Assembly: GCA_910579575.1 (NCBI GenBank) | Contig: CAJTUM010000011.1 | Span: 1 to 60,607, forward strand | DNA from: an uncultured Eubacteriales bacterium | GTDB lineage: Bacteria > Bacillota > Clostridia > Oscillospirales > Butyricicoccaceae | Reading direction: 5' to 3' | DNA: 60,607 nucleotides | Part shown: positions 23,375 through 32,682 of the stretch, piece after piece | Numbering within the stretch: the stretch's first letter is position 1 | Layout of the letters: each line of letters opens with the position of its first letter | Position numbers and translations under genes: made by a program | Notes under the pieces: model-generated | What the model was told of the DNA's origin: nothing | Seen by the model: only the letters and a program-made list of their open reading frames with translations | Databases searched by the model: none

Positions 23375-24367
23375 TTAATGATTCATAGTGTGAGAGGAAG
23401 GGGAGATGGCGGCCAGCGTTTGGGTCTTGGGCGCCACGTTGTTTTTCTTGTAGGTCTGCCAAACAAAGGAAAATCCGCCGGCGGCCATAAAGAGATAGCC
23501 ATAGGCCAGGTCCTGAATGACGGCCATTTTGAAATCATTATCCTGCATGAATTGGGGGATGCTCCGATAAGCCTGGGCGAAGGTGACGCCATAATCGACT
23601 CCGAAGACGTCTAAAATCTCCCATGCCACGGAAATCTGCTCGGCGATATACAGCATACCGGCAGAAATGGCCACGCAGAGGACGATGCCCAAAGCGTTCA
23701 GCTTGCCGCCGAATAGAGAAAAGCCCTTGAATGTGCAGACGATGAGCACCAAGCCCACAAGGGCGGCAATGTAGCCCAGACGATAGACGCCCACCCAGGC
23801 GGCCACGCCGATGAGAGAGCCCAGCAAAGCGCCGACGATGCCAGTAATCAGGTTGCCTTTTTTGCCTTTGATTTCATCTTTGCGCTGGGAAATCGCTTCG
23901 GACACCTGCTGCTGGCAGTTGGGGCACAGGGCGTGATATTTGCCTCCCACCAGCAGGGCGGAAAGATTTTCCGTAGCGCCGCAGTTTTCACAGCAATCGA
24001 CCATTCCATTGCTTTTGCAATAGCGGGTCAGGTCCTGGAGAAATTCCTCAATCTGATGGGCGTAATCCGTAGCCTGGGTGACGAGGGCGCATTTCCAGTT
24101 TGCCACAGCTCGGCTGCTGTCGCCAGACACGCTGCCCAAATGCTTATATTTGACGGAGCAATCGTTGAGGAAAGCAGACATTGTTTGAGCAGCCGGCTGG
24201 CCGGTTTCTTTGACGCAGAGGGTGACGGTATGGGTCAGTTTGTTGGAAGGGTCTTGCTGGATGGCGATAAAATAGCCCTGATACGGACCATAAATCACGC
24301 CGAGTTTGTGGTCGCAGACCAACTGATTGGCCTGGGCGAAGGCCGCTAACTGTTTGAGTATTTGCAT
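23375..24367 (-). CDS. Membrane protein with central zinc ribbon
   Basis: 330 residues, unrecognised family. The N-terminal ~120 residues look like a soluble alpha/beta domain (DHKLGVIYGPYQGYFIAIQ). A four-cysteine zinc ribbon follows: CENCGATENL (~127) and CPNCQQQV (~148). Four hydrophobic segments come after it (~172-192, 196-215, 224-245, 292-312) and a polar tail. The start at 24367 follows GAAAGGGGAATAG. The leader carries a diverged copy of the paired-hairpin element also found before the recombinase and hydrogenase genes. Function unknown. Confidence 0.75.
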   Translation of the reverse strand: MQILKQLAAFAQANQLVCDHKLGVIYGPYQGYFIAIQQDPSNKLTHTVTLCVKETGQPAAQTMSAFLNDCSVKYKHLGSVSGDSSRAVANWKCALVTQATDYAHQIEEFLQDLTRYCKSNGMVDCCENCGATENLSALLVGGKYHALCPNCQQQVSEAISQRKDEIKGKKGNLITGIVGALLGSLIGVAAWVGVYRLGYIAALVGLVLIVCTFKGFSLFGGKLNALGIVLCVAISAGMLYIAEQISVAWEILDVFGVDYGVTFAQAYRSIPQFMQDNDFKMAVIQDLAYGYLFMAAGGFSFVWQTYKKNNVAPKTQTLAAISPSSHTMNH

Positions 24368-24427
24368 CTCTTCTATTCCCCTTTCTTAGTGAGACGGAAC
24401 CGGCGCCCGCGCGGCTCCGCCATAGAC

Positions 24428-24535
24428 GCCCCTAAAAATCAGAGATTTTTTGAAGGGCCCCTTTCCTTGGATTCATTTTTCCAATTTCCAAGCGATTTGG
24501 AAAAATCAAGTCGCGCCGTTTGGCGCGTCCCGCCT
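24428..24535 (-). repeat. Paired-hairpin leader element, diverged copy
   Basis: On the minus strand: a TTTTTCCAA/TTGGAAAAA-type stem, GAATCCAAGGAAAGGGGCCC, then AAAAAATC TCT GATTTTTAGGGGCG. Same order of parts as at 11462-11570 and 30960-31065 but with more changes and ~60 bases farther from the start codon. Confidence 0.5.
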
Positions 24536-24716
24536 GCAGCGGGTCCCTGGCGCCGTGCGCCGAAGGGAGAACCGCGGCTATGGCCGCTAGCGCCATCGCC
24601 CAAAGCCTGCGCGCTTGGCTTCGTTGCGCGGCTGTCCGCCCTTGCGGATATTATAGCATGAATCCAGGGAGGTGAAAAGCGGCATTATCGCAAAAAATCA
24701 TGAAAATTCCGACGGA
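24536..24716. other. Leader/promoter region of the zinc-ribbon gene
   Basis: GC-rich stems (e.g. GCGGCTATGGCCGC near 24572) and an extended -10 (TGCTATAAT on the minus strand, 24650-24655). With the leader element the non-coding stretch is ~350 bases; no gene is seen in it. Confidence 0.45.
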
Positions 24717-25994
24717 TTATTTGTGGTTTTGGTCGTCTTTGACCTTCTGCCAATAGGCTTGAGCCTGCCGTTCCAGCTTGGCGCCGCTGGGGCGATAGTA
24801 AACAGAGCCCTTTAGCTGATCTGGGAGATATGGTTGGTCCACCCAGTTGTTGGGGAAGTTATGGGGATATTGGTAGGTCAGCCCTCGGCCCAGCTTTGGA
24901 GCGCCGGCGTAATGGGCGTCCTTCAGGTAGGCAGGCGGATCATAGGGGGATTGTTCCGCGTCTGCCCAGGCGGCGCCAATGGCGGCGGCCACAGAATCGG
25001 ATTTTGGGGCGGTGGCAATGACCAAAGCAGCCTGAGCCAACGGCAGCTTGGCCTCGGGCAGGCCCAGCTGAAGGGCGGAATCCACGCAGGCTTTGACGAC
25101 GACGGCGGCTTGGGGGTAAGCTAAGCCTACGTCCTCGCTGACGCAGGCCAGCAGACGCCGAATCGCCGAAAGCATATCGCCGGCCAACAGCAGCCGGGCC
25201 AGGTAATAGAGGGCGGCGTCTGGGTCGCTGCCTCGCAGGGACTTGTGAAAGGCGGAAAGCAGGTCGTAATGATCGTCTCCCTGGCGGTCGTATCGGACAG
25301 AGGAAGCCTGCGCCACGGCTTTGGCGTCGGCCAGCGCGATCCAGAGACCGCCTTGGCCGTCGTCCTGGGCGGCGGCGCACAAAAGCTCCACCGCGTTGAT
25401 GGATTTGCGCACGTCTCCGCCGCAGGCTTGGGCGATGGCGTCGGCCGCGCCGTCCTCCAGAGATATTTTCTGCCGCCGTTCTTTGGCGCAAAGGGAGAAG
25501 GCGCGGCGCGCCGCTTGGACGGCTTCCTGCCGGCTCGCCGGCTTAAATTCAAAAATCGTGCTGCGGCTGAGCAAAGCGTTATAAATATAGAAATAGGGGT
25601 TTTCTGTGGTGGAAGCGATGAGGGTAATTTTTCCGTTTTCCATAAATTCCAGCAGAGATTGCTGTTGCTTTTTGTTGAAATACTGGATTTCGTCCAAATA
25701 GAGCAGAGCGCCCTGTGGGGCGAGAAAGGTGTCCAGCTCTTCTACAATGGCCTTGATATCGCTGAGAGAAGCGGTAGTGGCGTTGAGGCGATAGAGCTTT
25801 CGGTTGGTTTGGGCGGAAATGATGCCCGCCAGGGTGGTTTTGCCCACGCCGGAAGGGCCGTAAAAAATCATATTGGGAATCTGACCGCTTTCGATGATTC
25901 GGCGCAAAATACCGTCTTTGCCGATCAGGTGGCTTTGGCCCACCATATCGTCCAGCGTCAGAGGGCGGATTTGATCTGCCAGAGGCTGATACAT
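24717..25994 (-). CDS. rarA: Replication-associated recombination ATPase RarA/MgsA
   Basis: 425 residues, the family size. The start at 25994 (MYQPLADQIRPLTLDDMVGQ) follows AGGTGACGTT; the frame is open further upstream but that part is not family-like. AAA+ module: Walker A GPSGVGKTTLAG, Walker B LLYLDEIQYFN (Glu-Ile-Gln rather than the common Glu-Ile-His), sensor 1 STTENPYF, arginine finger in LLSRSTIFEF, sensor 2 GGDVRKSINAVE. The C-terminal part contains SAFHKSLRGSDPDAALYYLAR and the hallmark GLTYQYPHNFPNNWVDQPYLP. RarA acts at stalled replication forks. It is monocistronic and divergent from the lipid kinase gene. Confidence 0.95.
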   Translation of the reverse strand: MYQPLADQIRPLTLDDMVGQSHLIGKDGILRRIIESGQIPNMIFYGPSGVGKTTLAGIISAQTNRKLYRLNATTASLSDIKAIVEELDTFLAPQGALLYLDEIQYFNKKQQQSLLEFMENGKITLIASTTENPYFYIYNALLSRSTIFEFKPASRQEAVQAARRAFSLCAKERRQKISLEDGAADAIAQACGGDVRKSINAVELLCAAAQDDGQGGLWIALADAKAVAQASSVRYDRQGDDHYDLLSAFHKSLRGSDPDAALYYLARLLLAGDMLSAIRRLLACVSEDVGLAYPQAAVVVKACVDSALQLGLPEAKLPLAQAALVIATAPKSDSVAAAIGAAWADAEQSPYDPPAYLKDAHYAGAPKLGRGLTYQYPHNFPNNWVDQPYLPDQLKGSVYYRPSGAKLERQAQAYWQKVKDDQNHK

Positions 25995-26312
25995 AACGTC
26001 ACCTGGCCGCCGCGCGGCGGCAAATGAAAAATCGCCCGGCAGCGCAAATTTTGCCGGGGGAAAGGGCTTGGACATTCGGAGAAAGCGACCCGCCGGAGAA
26101 ACGACAAAGCGAGCCGCGACGCCGTTGCATAGGATACCATAGAATCGATTTTTTTCCAGAGGAAGGCTTTTTTTTCGGGTCTTCCTTTGCGAGCGTTTTT
26201 CTGGTATGATAAAAATAACTTTTTTACGCACAGCGCAGAAAAGGGCGCAAAAAACGGCAAGGAAGAGTTTTCTTTTTTGCCTGGCGATGGAATTGACGCG
26301 GAGGATAGAGCG

Positions 26313-27191
26313 ATGAAGAAACTGTTGTTATTATATAATCCCCGGTCCGGTCGGGCGCATATTGCAAAAAACTTGGATATGATTCTGCAAAAATTCTGCA
26401 AAGCGGGCTATGAAACCATTGTTTATCCCATGATTGAAGGTCTGGGCGCCCGAGAGGTGTTGGAAAGCCGAGGAGTGGAAGGAATCGACCTGGCGGTGTG
26501 CTGTGGGGGAGACGGCACGCTGCATCACGCCGTCAACGGTTTGCTGCGCTGGCCCAATCCGCCGGCGCTGGGCTACCTGCCGGCGGGCAGCACCAATGAT
26601 TTTGCCGCTTCTCTGGGACTGCCTAAGACGCTGGAAGGGGCGGTGGACGCCATTATCCATGGGCCGGGCAAGGAACTGGACGTGGGCGATTTTGGCGGCG
26701 AGCTTTTCAATTATGTGGCGGCCTTTGGCGCTTTTGCGTCGGTGTCCTATTCCACCGCCCAAGGCGCCAAAAACTCCATGGGTCATCTGGCCTATATCAT
26801 CGAGGGGGTAAAAAATCTGCCCATCGGCCAGCGGTATCCCGCTCGGGTAGAGGTGGACGGGCGGATTCTGGAGGAGGATTACATCTTCGGCAGCGTCTGC
26901 AACACCAATTATATCGGCGGGTTTTCCATGGGTTCTGACGCCGCTTTGGACGACGGCCAGTTTGAGCTGCTGCTCATTCGCGCGCCCCAATCGGTTTTGG
27001 AGCTGAATAACTTGGTCGGCAAGCTGTTGGCCCGGGATTTTGACAATGAGTTTATCACGATGACCCAGACAAATCGGGTGAAATTCACCTTTCCTCAGCC
27101 CGCCGCCTGGTCGCTGGACGGCGAATTTGGCGGCGAAACACAGGAGATTGAAATTGTCGTGCGCCCTAAGGCCCTGAAAATGAAACTTTAA
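26313..27191 (+). CDS. Diacylglycerol kinase-family lipid kinase
   Basis: 292 residues. The start at 26313 (MKKLLLLYNPRSGRAHI) follows GCGGAGG. N-terminal DAGK catalytic motifs are clear: NPRSG (nucleotide), CCGGDGTLHHAVNG (~66-79), GYLPAGSTNDFAASLG. The C-terminal beta domain has FGSVCNTNYIGGFSMGSDAALDDGQFELLLIR and AWSLDGEFGG. The family phosphorylates diacylglycerol or related lipids and recycles lipid headgroup products in Gram-positives (DgkB/YegS type). A TATGAT extended -10 near 26201-26206 may be its promoter. Confidence 0.92.
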   Translation: MKKLLLLYNPRSGRAHIAKNLDMILQKFCKAGYETIVYPMIEGLGAREVLESRGVEGIDLAVCCGGDGTLHHAVNGLLRWPNPPALGYLPAGSTNDFAASLGLPKTLEGAVDAIIHGPGKELDVGDFGGELFNYVAAFGAFASVSYSTAQGAKNSMGHLAYIIEGVKNLPIGQRYPARVEVDGRILEEDYIFGSVCNTNYIGGFSMGSDAALDDGQFELLLIRAPQSVLELNNLVGKLLARDFDNEFITMTQTNRVKFTFPQPAAWSLDGEFGGETQEIEIVVRPKALKMKL

Positions 27192-27320
27192 GCGGGCCTG
27201 CGCCGATGGGCGCGCTATGGCAGGGGGCGGCCGGTCTCTGGCGCGGCGGCGCAATCTCTGCAAGCATTGTACCAGATTTCGCCGCCGCAAACAAGGCGAA
27301 AGCCAGCGAAAACGCAAAGA

Positions 27321-27356
27321 AGCCCCGTAGATTCTGAAAATCTGCGGGGCTCGTTT
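27321..27356 (+). terminator. Terminator after the lipid kinase gene
   Basis: Stem AGCCCCGTAGATT/AATCTGCGGGGCT (one mismatch) followed by CGTTTT. It lies between convergent genes and may act both ways. Confidence 0.75.
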
Positions 27357-27383
27357 TGGTTAGCGTTTTGAGTACTGGGAAAA

Positions 27384-29126
27384 TCAGCAGTTTTCGGGGG
27401 CAAGGGGCATTTGCCAGGCTTCGTGGTCGGTGTGCAACAGATGGTGGGCCTTTTCCGAAAGGGGTTGGCCCAAATAATCCTGATAGAGCTTCTGCACAGA
27501 AGGATTTTCGTGAGAGAAGCGCAGGGGAGCGCTTTGGTCCAGGGCGTAGAGCTTTGCGCCCCGGCTTTCCGCCAGCTCCTGACCGTCGTGTATCGGCTGT
27601 CCGCCGCCGCCGGCGCAGCCGCCGGGGCAGGCCATCACTTCCACAAAATCATACTGAACCTGGCCCCGCCGCAGGGCTTCGATCAGTCGCCGGGCGTTCC
27701 CCAAGCCATGGGCCACAGCTATCCGCAGAACGGTTCCCTGAATCTCGAAGGAGGCTTCCTTCCAGCCGTCCATGCCGCGCACGTCCCGGAAAGCGTCGGG
27801 GGCTGGGTTTTGGCCTGTCGCTAAGAAATAGGCGCTGCGCAGGGCGGCCTCCATCACGCCGCCAGTAGCGCCGAAAATCACGCCGGCTCCGGTGGCTTCT
27901 CCTAAGGGTTGGTCAAACTCCTCCTCCGGCAGCAGCTCAGGGCGGATGTGTTCGGCCCGCAGCATCCGCGTCATTTCGCGGGTGGTCAGCGAAAGGTCCA
28001 CGTCCTGGCCCGCGCCGGCGTCCGCCATGGAGGGCAGGGCGCATTCCTGCTTTTTGGCCAGACAGGGCATAACGGAAAGACAGAAAATCTTTTCCGCCGG
28101 CACGCCAATTTGTTGGGCAAAGTAGGTTTTGGTCACGGCGCCGAACATCTGCTGCGGAGATTTTGCAGAGGAAAGCTGGTTTACCATATCGGGATATTGC
28201 GATTTCAAAAACCGGACCCAGCCAGGGCAGCAGGAAGTGAACATGGGAGCCTTATGGGCTTCGGGATGCTTCAGATGCTCCAAAAATTCGCTGCCTTCTT
28301 CCATGATGGTCAAATCGGCGGCAAAGTCGGTATCGAACACATAGTCAAAGCCAATGCGGCGCAAGGCGGCGACCATCCGGCCCACAGTGGCCTGGCCGGG
28401 CTCCAGGCCCAGCTGCTCGGCCCAAGCGGCCCGGACGGCGGGCGCCACCTGGACGACAGTGATTTTATTGGGGTCTGCCAGAGCGTCAAAAACCTTTTGG
28501 GTGTCGTCCCGCTCCCGCAGAGCGCCCACCGGGCAATGGGTGATACATTGGCCGCACAAAGAGCAGTCCGCCTCTTTGATTTTCCGGTTCAGCGAAACGT
28601 CTACTGTGGTGCGGGAACCGGTGGCCGCCACGTCCCAGATATTCAGACCTTGGACCTTGTCGCAGATCTGGATGCAGCGCATACATTTGACGCATTTGGA
28701 GGCGTCCCGGATCAAGGGGAAGCTCTTGTCCCAGCGGAAGGCGGGGATTTTCTTTTCAAAGGGGACGTCCAAGATATTCAAGTCGTTGGCAATGGTTTGC
28801 AGAGAGCAATTTCCGCTGCGGACGCAGGAGGCGCACTGAGCGTTGTGCTGAGAAAGCAGCAGCTCCACATTGATGCGCCGGGTTTCGCGGACCTTGGGGC
28901 TGTTGGTCAGCACTTCCATTCCTTCTTCCACCGCGTTGTTGCAGGCGGTGACCAGCTTGTCCATGCCGGTCAGCTCCACCACGCACACCCGGCAGGCGCC
29001 GATATCGTTGATATCCCGCAGATAACACAGGCTGGGGACCTGTACCCCCGCCGCCCGGGCCGCGTCTAAGATTGTGGTTCCTTCCGGCACGGATACCGGG
29101 ATCTTGTCGATGGTCAAGTTTACCAT
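27384..29126 (-). CDS. [FeFe] hydrogenase catalytic subunit (glutamate-synthase-linked type)
   Basis: 580 residues. The start at 29126 (MVNLTIDKIPVSV) follows AAAGGAGGGAG. Domains: plant-type 2Fe-2S ferredoxin (~1-75, CYLRDINDIGACRVC, CNNA), His-Cys 4Fe-4S segment (HNAQCASCVRSGNCSLQ, ~104-120), two 4Fe-4S clusters (CVKCMRCIQIC; CSLCGQCITHCP), then the H-cluster domain. All three signatures are intact: L1 TSCCPGW, L2 MPCLAKKQE, L3 MACPGGCAGGGGQP. It reduces protons or oxidises H2 in the cytoplasm. The upstream gene, overlapping by 7 bases, encodes a NuoF-fragment/GltD fusion, which places it with glutamate-synthase-linked group A2 enzymes rather than the HydABC trimer; no NuoE-like subunit is present. 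Confidence 0.95.
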   Translation of the reverse strand: MVNLTIDKIPVSVPEGTTILDAARAAGVQVPSLCYLRDINDIGACRVCVVELTGMDKLVTACNNAVEEGMEVLTNSPKVRETRRINVELLLSQHNAQCASCVRSGNCSLQTIANDLNILDVPFEKKIPAFRWDKSFPLIRDASKCVKCMRCIQICDKVQGLNIWDVAATGSRTTVDVSLNRKIKEADCSLCGQCITHCPVGALRERDDTQKVFDALADPNKITVVQVAPAVRAAWAEQLGLEPGQATVGRMVAALRRIGFDYVFDTDFAADLTIMEEGSEFLEHLKHPEAHKAPMFTSCCPGWVRFLKSQYPDMVNQLSSAKSPQQMFGAVTKTYFAQQIGVPAEKIFCLSVMPCLAKKQECALPSMADAGAGQDVDLSLTTREMTRMLRAEHIRPELLPEEEFDQPLGEATGAGVIFGATGGVMEAALRSAYFLATGQNPAPDAFRDVRGMDGWKEASFEIQGTVLRIAVAHGLGNARRLIEALRRGQVQYDFVEVMACPGGCAGGGGQPIHDGQELAESRGAKLYALDQSAPLRFSHENPSVQKLYQDYLGQPLSEKAHHLLHTDHEAWQMPLAPENC

Positions 29127-30952
29127 TGTTTCACTCTCCCTCCTTTGAAGGCGCCGTAGCCGAAGTGGTCGCAGCGCAGGCACCGGTGGGCCTCCTGCAG
29201 CGCCTCCTGTTCCGTCATGCCGCATTCCAACACCTCAAAATCCCGGTTCCGCTCTTGAGCGGGCCGTTCTGTCAGGTTCACCCGGCCTGTGGCAGAGCGG
29301 TCGTATAGGGCGGGAGCGGGGATTTCCACATCGCAGGTAATCGCGTGGTTGAAGCCTAAGTATTCGTCGATGTTGGCGGCGGCCACCTTGCCCGCGGCAA
29401 TGGCTCGGATAACAGTGGCAGGGCCTGTGACGCAGTCGCCGCCGGCGAAAATACCGTTGAAATTCTCAATGTCGCTGGAGCTCAAAGCCTCGATAGCGCC
29501 CCGATGGATGGGCACGCCGTATTCTTCAAAGGGCTGGGTTTCCACGCCCTGGCCAATGGCCACCACCACGATATCGCAGGGGATGCGTTTTTCTGGCGCG
29601 TCTGCCTTCAGGGGCCGGGGGCGGCCAGAGGAATCGATGGGGCCCACGATCTGGGGCTGAACCCATAGAGCGACGACGTTGTCGTTTTCGTCTGCTTCGA
29701 TGCGGACGGGGGCCTGCAACGTAGCCAGCTCGCAGCCCTCGGCGATAGCGCCCTGGGCCTCCTCGGGCAGAGCCGTCATATCCGCTTGCCGGCGGCGATA
29801 GACGCAGGTGACGCTTTCCGCGCCCAAGCGCTTGGCAGAGCGGGTGCAGTCCATGGCCACGTTGCCGCCGCCGATGACCACAACCCGTTTGCCGGAGAAA
29901 TCCGGCCGCAGGCCGTCGCCGATGTTGCGCAGCATTTCCACCGCGCTCATGACGCCCCGCTTGTCCTCGCCTTGGATGCCCATTTTTTTATCGCTTTGAG
30001 CGCCGATTGCAATATACATGGCGTCAAATTGCTGTCGCAGCTCCTTCAGCGGGATATCCACGCCCACCTCCTGGTGGCAAACCTCCACGCCGGTGGAAAG
30101 AATATGCTGAATATCCTCTTCCAGCCGCCCGGCAGGCAGACGGTAGCTGGGAATGCCATAGGCCAGCATACCGCCCATGCGCTTCCGCTTTTCAAAGACC
30201 GTGACTTTATGCCCCATCAGGGAGAGGAAATAGGCGGCGCTGAGGCCGCCGGGGCCGCCGCCCACCACCGCCACTTTTTTGCCGGTGGCAGGGGCGCAGG
30301 GAGGCGGAGGAACATGGCCGCAATGCTCCACGGCATAGAGCTTCAGCGCCCGGATATTGATGCTGTCGTCGATCATATTGCGGCGGCAGCGGGCCTCGCA
30401 GGGATGCTCGCAAACCATAGCGCAGGCGATGGGGAAGGGGTTGTCCTTGCGGATCAGCCGCACGGCGTCGGCATACCGTCCTTCGCCTACTAAGGCCACA
30501 TAACCCGGGATATCCACCCCGGCGGGGCATAGGGCCACGCAGGGCACCGGCTGATTGAGCTGGAGCAGGCAGCGGCGGTTGACGATGTGTTCTACATAGT
30601 CGTCTCGGAAACCGATTACGCCCCGCAGCACCATGTCCGCGGCCTCATAGCCAATGGCGCAATCCGCCGAGTTTTTGATAGCTCGAGCTGTGCGTTCGAT
30701 CAAATCGATGGTATCCAGCGTGGCGGCGCCGTCCAGCACGTCCTCCAACAGCTGGCCCAGCTGGCCCAGGCCCACCCGGCAGGGCGCGCATTTGCCGCAG
30801 GTTTGAGCGTGGCACATCTTCAGGAAGGACGCCGACATATCCACAGGGCATAGCCCCGGCGGGCTGGCCACAATGCGGCGCTCTACATCCCGGTAAAGCC
30901 CTTCCACCACCTGTTGGGCGGCGTTGGGGGTGTTGATGTTGAGTCTGCTCAC
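29120..30952 (-). CDS. NuoF 4Fe-4S domain fused to GltD-like flavoprotein
   Basis: 610 residues; GTG start at 30952 after AAAAAAAGGAGG. The N-terminal ~115 residues match only the iron-sulfur end of NuoF/HydB (HAQTCGKCAPCRVGLGQL); the FMN/NADH part of NuoF is missing. The rest is a GltD-type NAD(P)H oxidoreductase: 4Fe-4S cysteines CVALCPAGVDIPGY and CEHPCEARCRR, FAD site VAVVGGGPGGLSAAYFLS, NADPH site VVVIGGGNVAMDCTR, and a final FAD segment NGIFAGGDCVTGPATVI. An extra C-terminal CLRC pair lies near AHRCLRCDHFG. It is the likely pyridine-nucleotide partner of the hydrogenase downstream, which it overlaps. Driven by the strong promoter at 31195-31224. Confidence 0.92.
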   Translation of the reverse strand: MSRLNINTPNAAQQVVEGLYRDVERRIVASPPGLCPVDMSASFLKMCHAQTCGKCAPCRVGLGQLGQLLEDVLDGAATLDTIDLIERTARAIKNSADCAIGYEAADMVLRGVIGFRDDYVEHIVNRRCLLQLNQPVPCVALCPAGVDIPGYVALVGEGRYADAVRLIRKDNPFPIACAMVCEHPCEARCRRNMIDDSINIRALKLYAVEHCGHVPPPPCAPATGKKVAVVGGGPGGLSAAYFLSLMGHKVTVFEKRKRMGGMLAYGIPSYRLPAGRLEEDIQHILSTGVEVCHQEVGVDIPLKELRQQFDAMYIAIGAQSDKKMGIQGEDKRGVMSAVEMLRNIGDGLRPDFSGKRVVVIGGGNVAMDCTRSAKRLGAESVTCVYRRRQADMTALPEEAQGAIAEGCELATLQAPVRIEADENDNVVALWVQPQIVGPIDSSGRPRPLKADAPEKRIPCDIVVVAIGQGVETQPFEEYGVPIHRGAIEALSSSDIENFNGIFAGGDCVTGPATVIRAIAAGKVAAANIDEYLGFNHAITCDVEIPAPALYDRSATGRVNLTERPAQERNRDFEVLECGMTEQEALQEAHRCLRCDHFGYGAFKGGRVKQW

Positions 30953-30959
30953 AGATCTT

Positions 30960-31065
30960 CCTCCTTTTTTTGTTGCCCCAAAAAATCTTCAATTTTTTGG
31001 GACCCCCGTTGATTGGGTAGATTTCCGAGAAATAAATTCCCGGAAATCGATTCGCCGCATGGGCG
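30960..31065 (-). repeat. Paired-hairpin leader element, copy 2
   Basis: On the minus strand: GCCCATGCGGCGAATCGATTTCCGG, CGGAAATCTACCCAAT, GGGGGT, then CCCAAAAAAT/ATTTTTTGGG stem and CAACAAAAAAAGGAGG, which is the ribosome binding site. It matches copy 1 at 11462-11570 over nearly its whole length, ending at the same distance from the start codon, though the genes are unrelated. Confidence 0.75.
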
Positions 31066-31194
31066 GCGTTTGTTCGAAGCGGGTTCCAAGCGTTTTGTGT
31101 CAAGACGGGCGTTCGTCTCATCCGCCGGCCTGGCGTTTGCATTGGGCAGACGGGTTCATGCGATTGGAAGCGCCCGTCTGTCTCTGCTGACTTT
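31066..31194. other. 5' leader of the hydrogenase operon, upstream part
   Basis: Non-coding. Together with the leader element it makes a ~235-base 5' leader. GC-rich stem near 31100-31175 (GACGGGCG ... CGCCCGTC). No reading frame with a ribosome binding site. Confidence 0.4.
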
Positions 31195-31224
31195 ATTATA
31201 AAATCCAATCCATTTCCCTGTCAA
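31195..31224 (-). promoter_or_regulatory. Promoter of the hydrogenase operon
   Basis: Perfect TTGACA, 18 bases, perfect TATAAT on the minus strand. Confidence 0.85.
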
Positions 31225-31317
31225 TCCCCCAGAATACTTTACCTGATTGAAAAAAATGAGGGAGCTTTATCGAATTTATCTATAAATACACAAAGAGATA
31301 GAAAATTGACCCAGTTA

Positions 31318-31355
31318 TAAAAAGAGGCCCTCTGACAAAATGCGACAGAGGGCCT
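31318..31355 (-). terminator. Terminator of the tandem MFS genes
   Basis: Perfect 10-bp stem AGGCCCTCTG/CAGAGGGCCT followed on the minus strand by TTTTTAT. Confidence 0.85.
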
Positions 31356-31380
31356 GGAACAAATTGAGAGGAAGCGAGGG

Positions 31381-32601
31381 CTATTTGGCGTCGTCGGGGT
31401 AAGGGTCGTTTTTAGCTTTGGCGTAAATCAAAGCGCACAGGGTGGATAACGCAAGCGCGATGGCGGCGAATACAAAGGGACTTTTGGGGCTGGAAGAATA
31501 CAGAAAACCAGCGCACAGAGAGCCCACGATACCGCCCAGAGAACGGGTGGAGTTGAAGAAGCCCATTACCAGGTTGCTATCGGTGGTATGAGCGGCTCGG
31601 CGAGCCACCAGGTCCTGGAGCAGCGGCAGAGAGACGGCGTAAATGGCGTAGAACAACACGCTGATTCCCATAAAGGGCAAAGTGGAATCTGCAAAGACGA
31701 CGCCAGTGATGGCAACAGCGCCCAGGCCCAACACCAGCACGATAGACCGACGCACGTTGGTTTTTTTTATGATCCACATGCAGATGGTGGCGTTGGCCGC
31801 CAGGGAAACAAAACCAATGACGCCCTTGATCAAGCCGTTATATTTGGAGGTCAGGCCCAGAGCGTCCTTGATGTAATAATTGAAGCATTGCTCGAAGGCC
31901 GTGTAGCCCAGGTTGTAGAGGCAGGCGGAGGCAAAGAGCACAGCGAACAAAACGGTCATAAAATGGCGACAAGCGACGAAGGCGGCAAAGGGGTTGGCTT
32001 CCCGCACCAGCCGTTTGGGCTCAATTTTGCCTGCGTCCGCCGGCCGGTCGTCCCGGCAGATGAAGAAGAAAGCTACGCCGGCCAGCGCCAGGCAAGCGGT
32101 CTGCGCGGCAAAGGTGACGTTGAGCGAAACTTCGCCCAAGAAGCCGCCTACAAAATAGCCGAAAGCGCCGGCTACTGTCTGAATGGTGGCGAAGATCGTC
32201 AGGTTCCGGCCTCGCTCCATATCGGAGGAGGTGTTGACAATATAGGTCAAAAAGCTGGTAAAAGCGCCGCCGGTGAACATACCGGCAAATACGCGGGCAA
32301 AGATGACCATACTCTCCGTGCGGGCCATACCGAAAAGCGCCTGGCCGACGGCATAACCCAGACAGCAGATCAGCATGGATTTGCGGCTGGCGATATAGTT
32401 ATTCAGCTTGCCCCAGAAGGGGGACATCAGAAAATAAGCGCACTGCATCACAGCCAACGCCACGCCGAACATATAGTCGTTTAGATGGTATTCCTGAATC
32501 AATGTGGGCGTCACTGGGTGAGCGAAGCTGGCCGCCATATTGAAAACGATAGCCGCCACAAAGAACAGCGTTATATTGTTGGACTTCTGTTTGGTTTCCA
32601 T
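31381..32601 (-). CDS. MFS transporter, tandem copy B
   Basis: 406 residues with ~12 hydrophobic segments. MFS loop 2-3 motif is FWGKLNNYIASRKSMLICCLGY. Long stretches are identical to the neighbouring copy at 32683-33900, for example ANPFAAFVACRHFMT, NLGYTAFEQCFNYYIKD and SNLVMGFFNSTRSLGGIVGSLCAGFLY. Substrate unknown; the fold suggests a drug/metabolite antiporter-like permease. It lies 81 bases after copy A on the same strand without an obvious terminator, so the two are probably cotranscribed. Confidence 0.9.
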   Translation of the reverse strand: METKQKSNNITLFFVAAIVFNMAASFAHPVTPTLIQEYHLNDYMFGVALAVMQCAYFLMSPFWGKLNNYIASRKSMLICCLGYAVGQALFGMARTESMVIFARVFAGMFTGGAFTSFLTYIVNTSSDMERGRNLTIFATIQTVAGAFGYFVGGFLGEVSLNVTFAAQTACLALAGVAFFFICRDDRPADAGKIEPKRLVREANPFAAFVACRHFMTVLFAVLFASACLYNLGYTAFEQCFNYYIKDALGLTSKYNGLIKGVIGFVSLAANATICMWIIKKTNVRRSIVLVLGLGAVAITGVVFADSTLPFMGISVLFYAIYAVSLPLLQDLVARRAAHTTDSNLVMGFFNSTRSLGGIVGSLCAGFLYSSSPKSPFVFAAIALALSTLCALIYAKAKNDPYPDDAK

Positions 32602-32682
32602 TTTTCTGTTTTCCTTTCTGTCAGAGCGTTCCGGCGGGCGGTCGACAAGCGCCGACGGACGTCTCGCGAAGCGGGGCGGATA

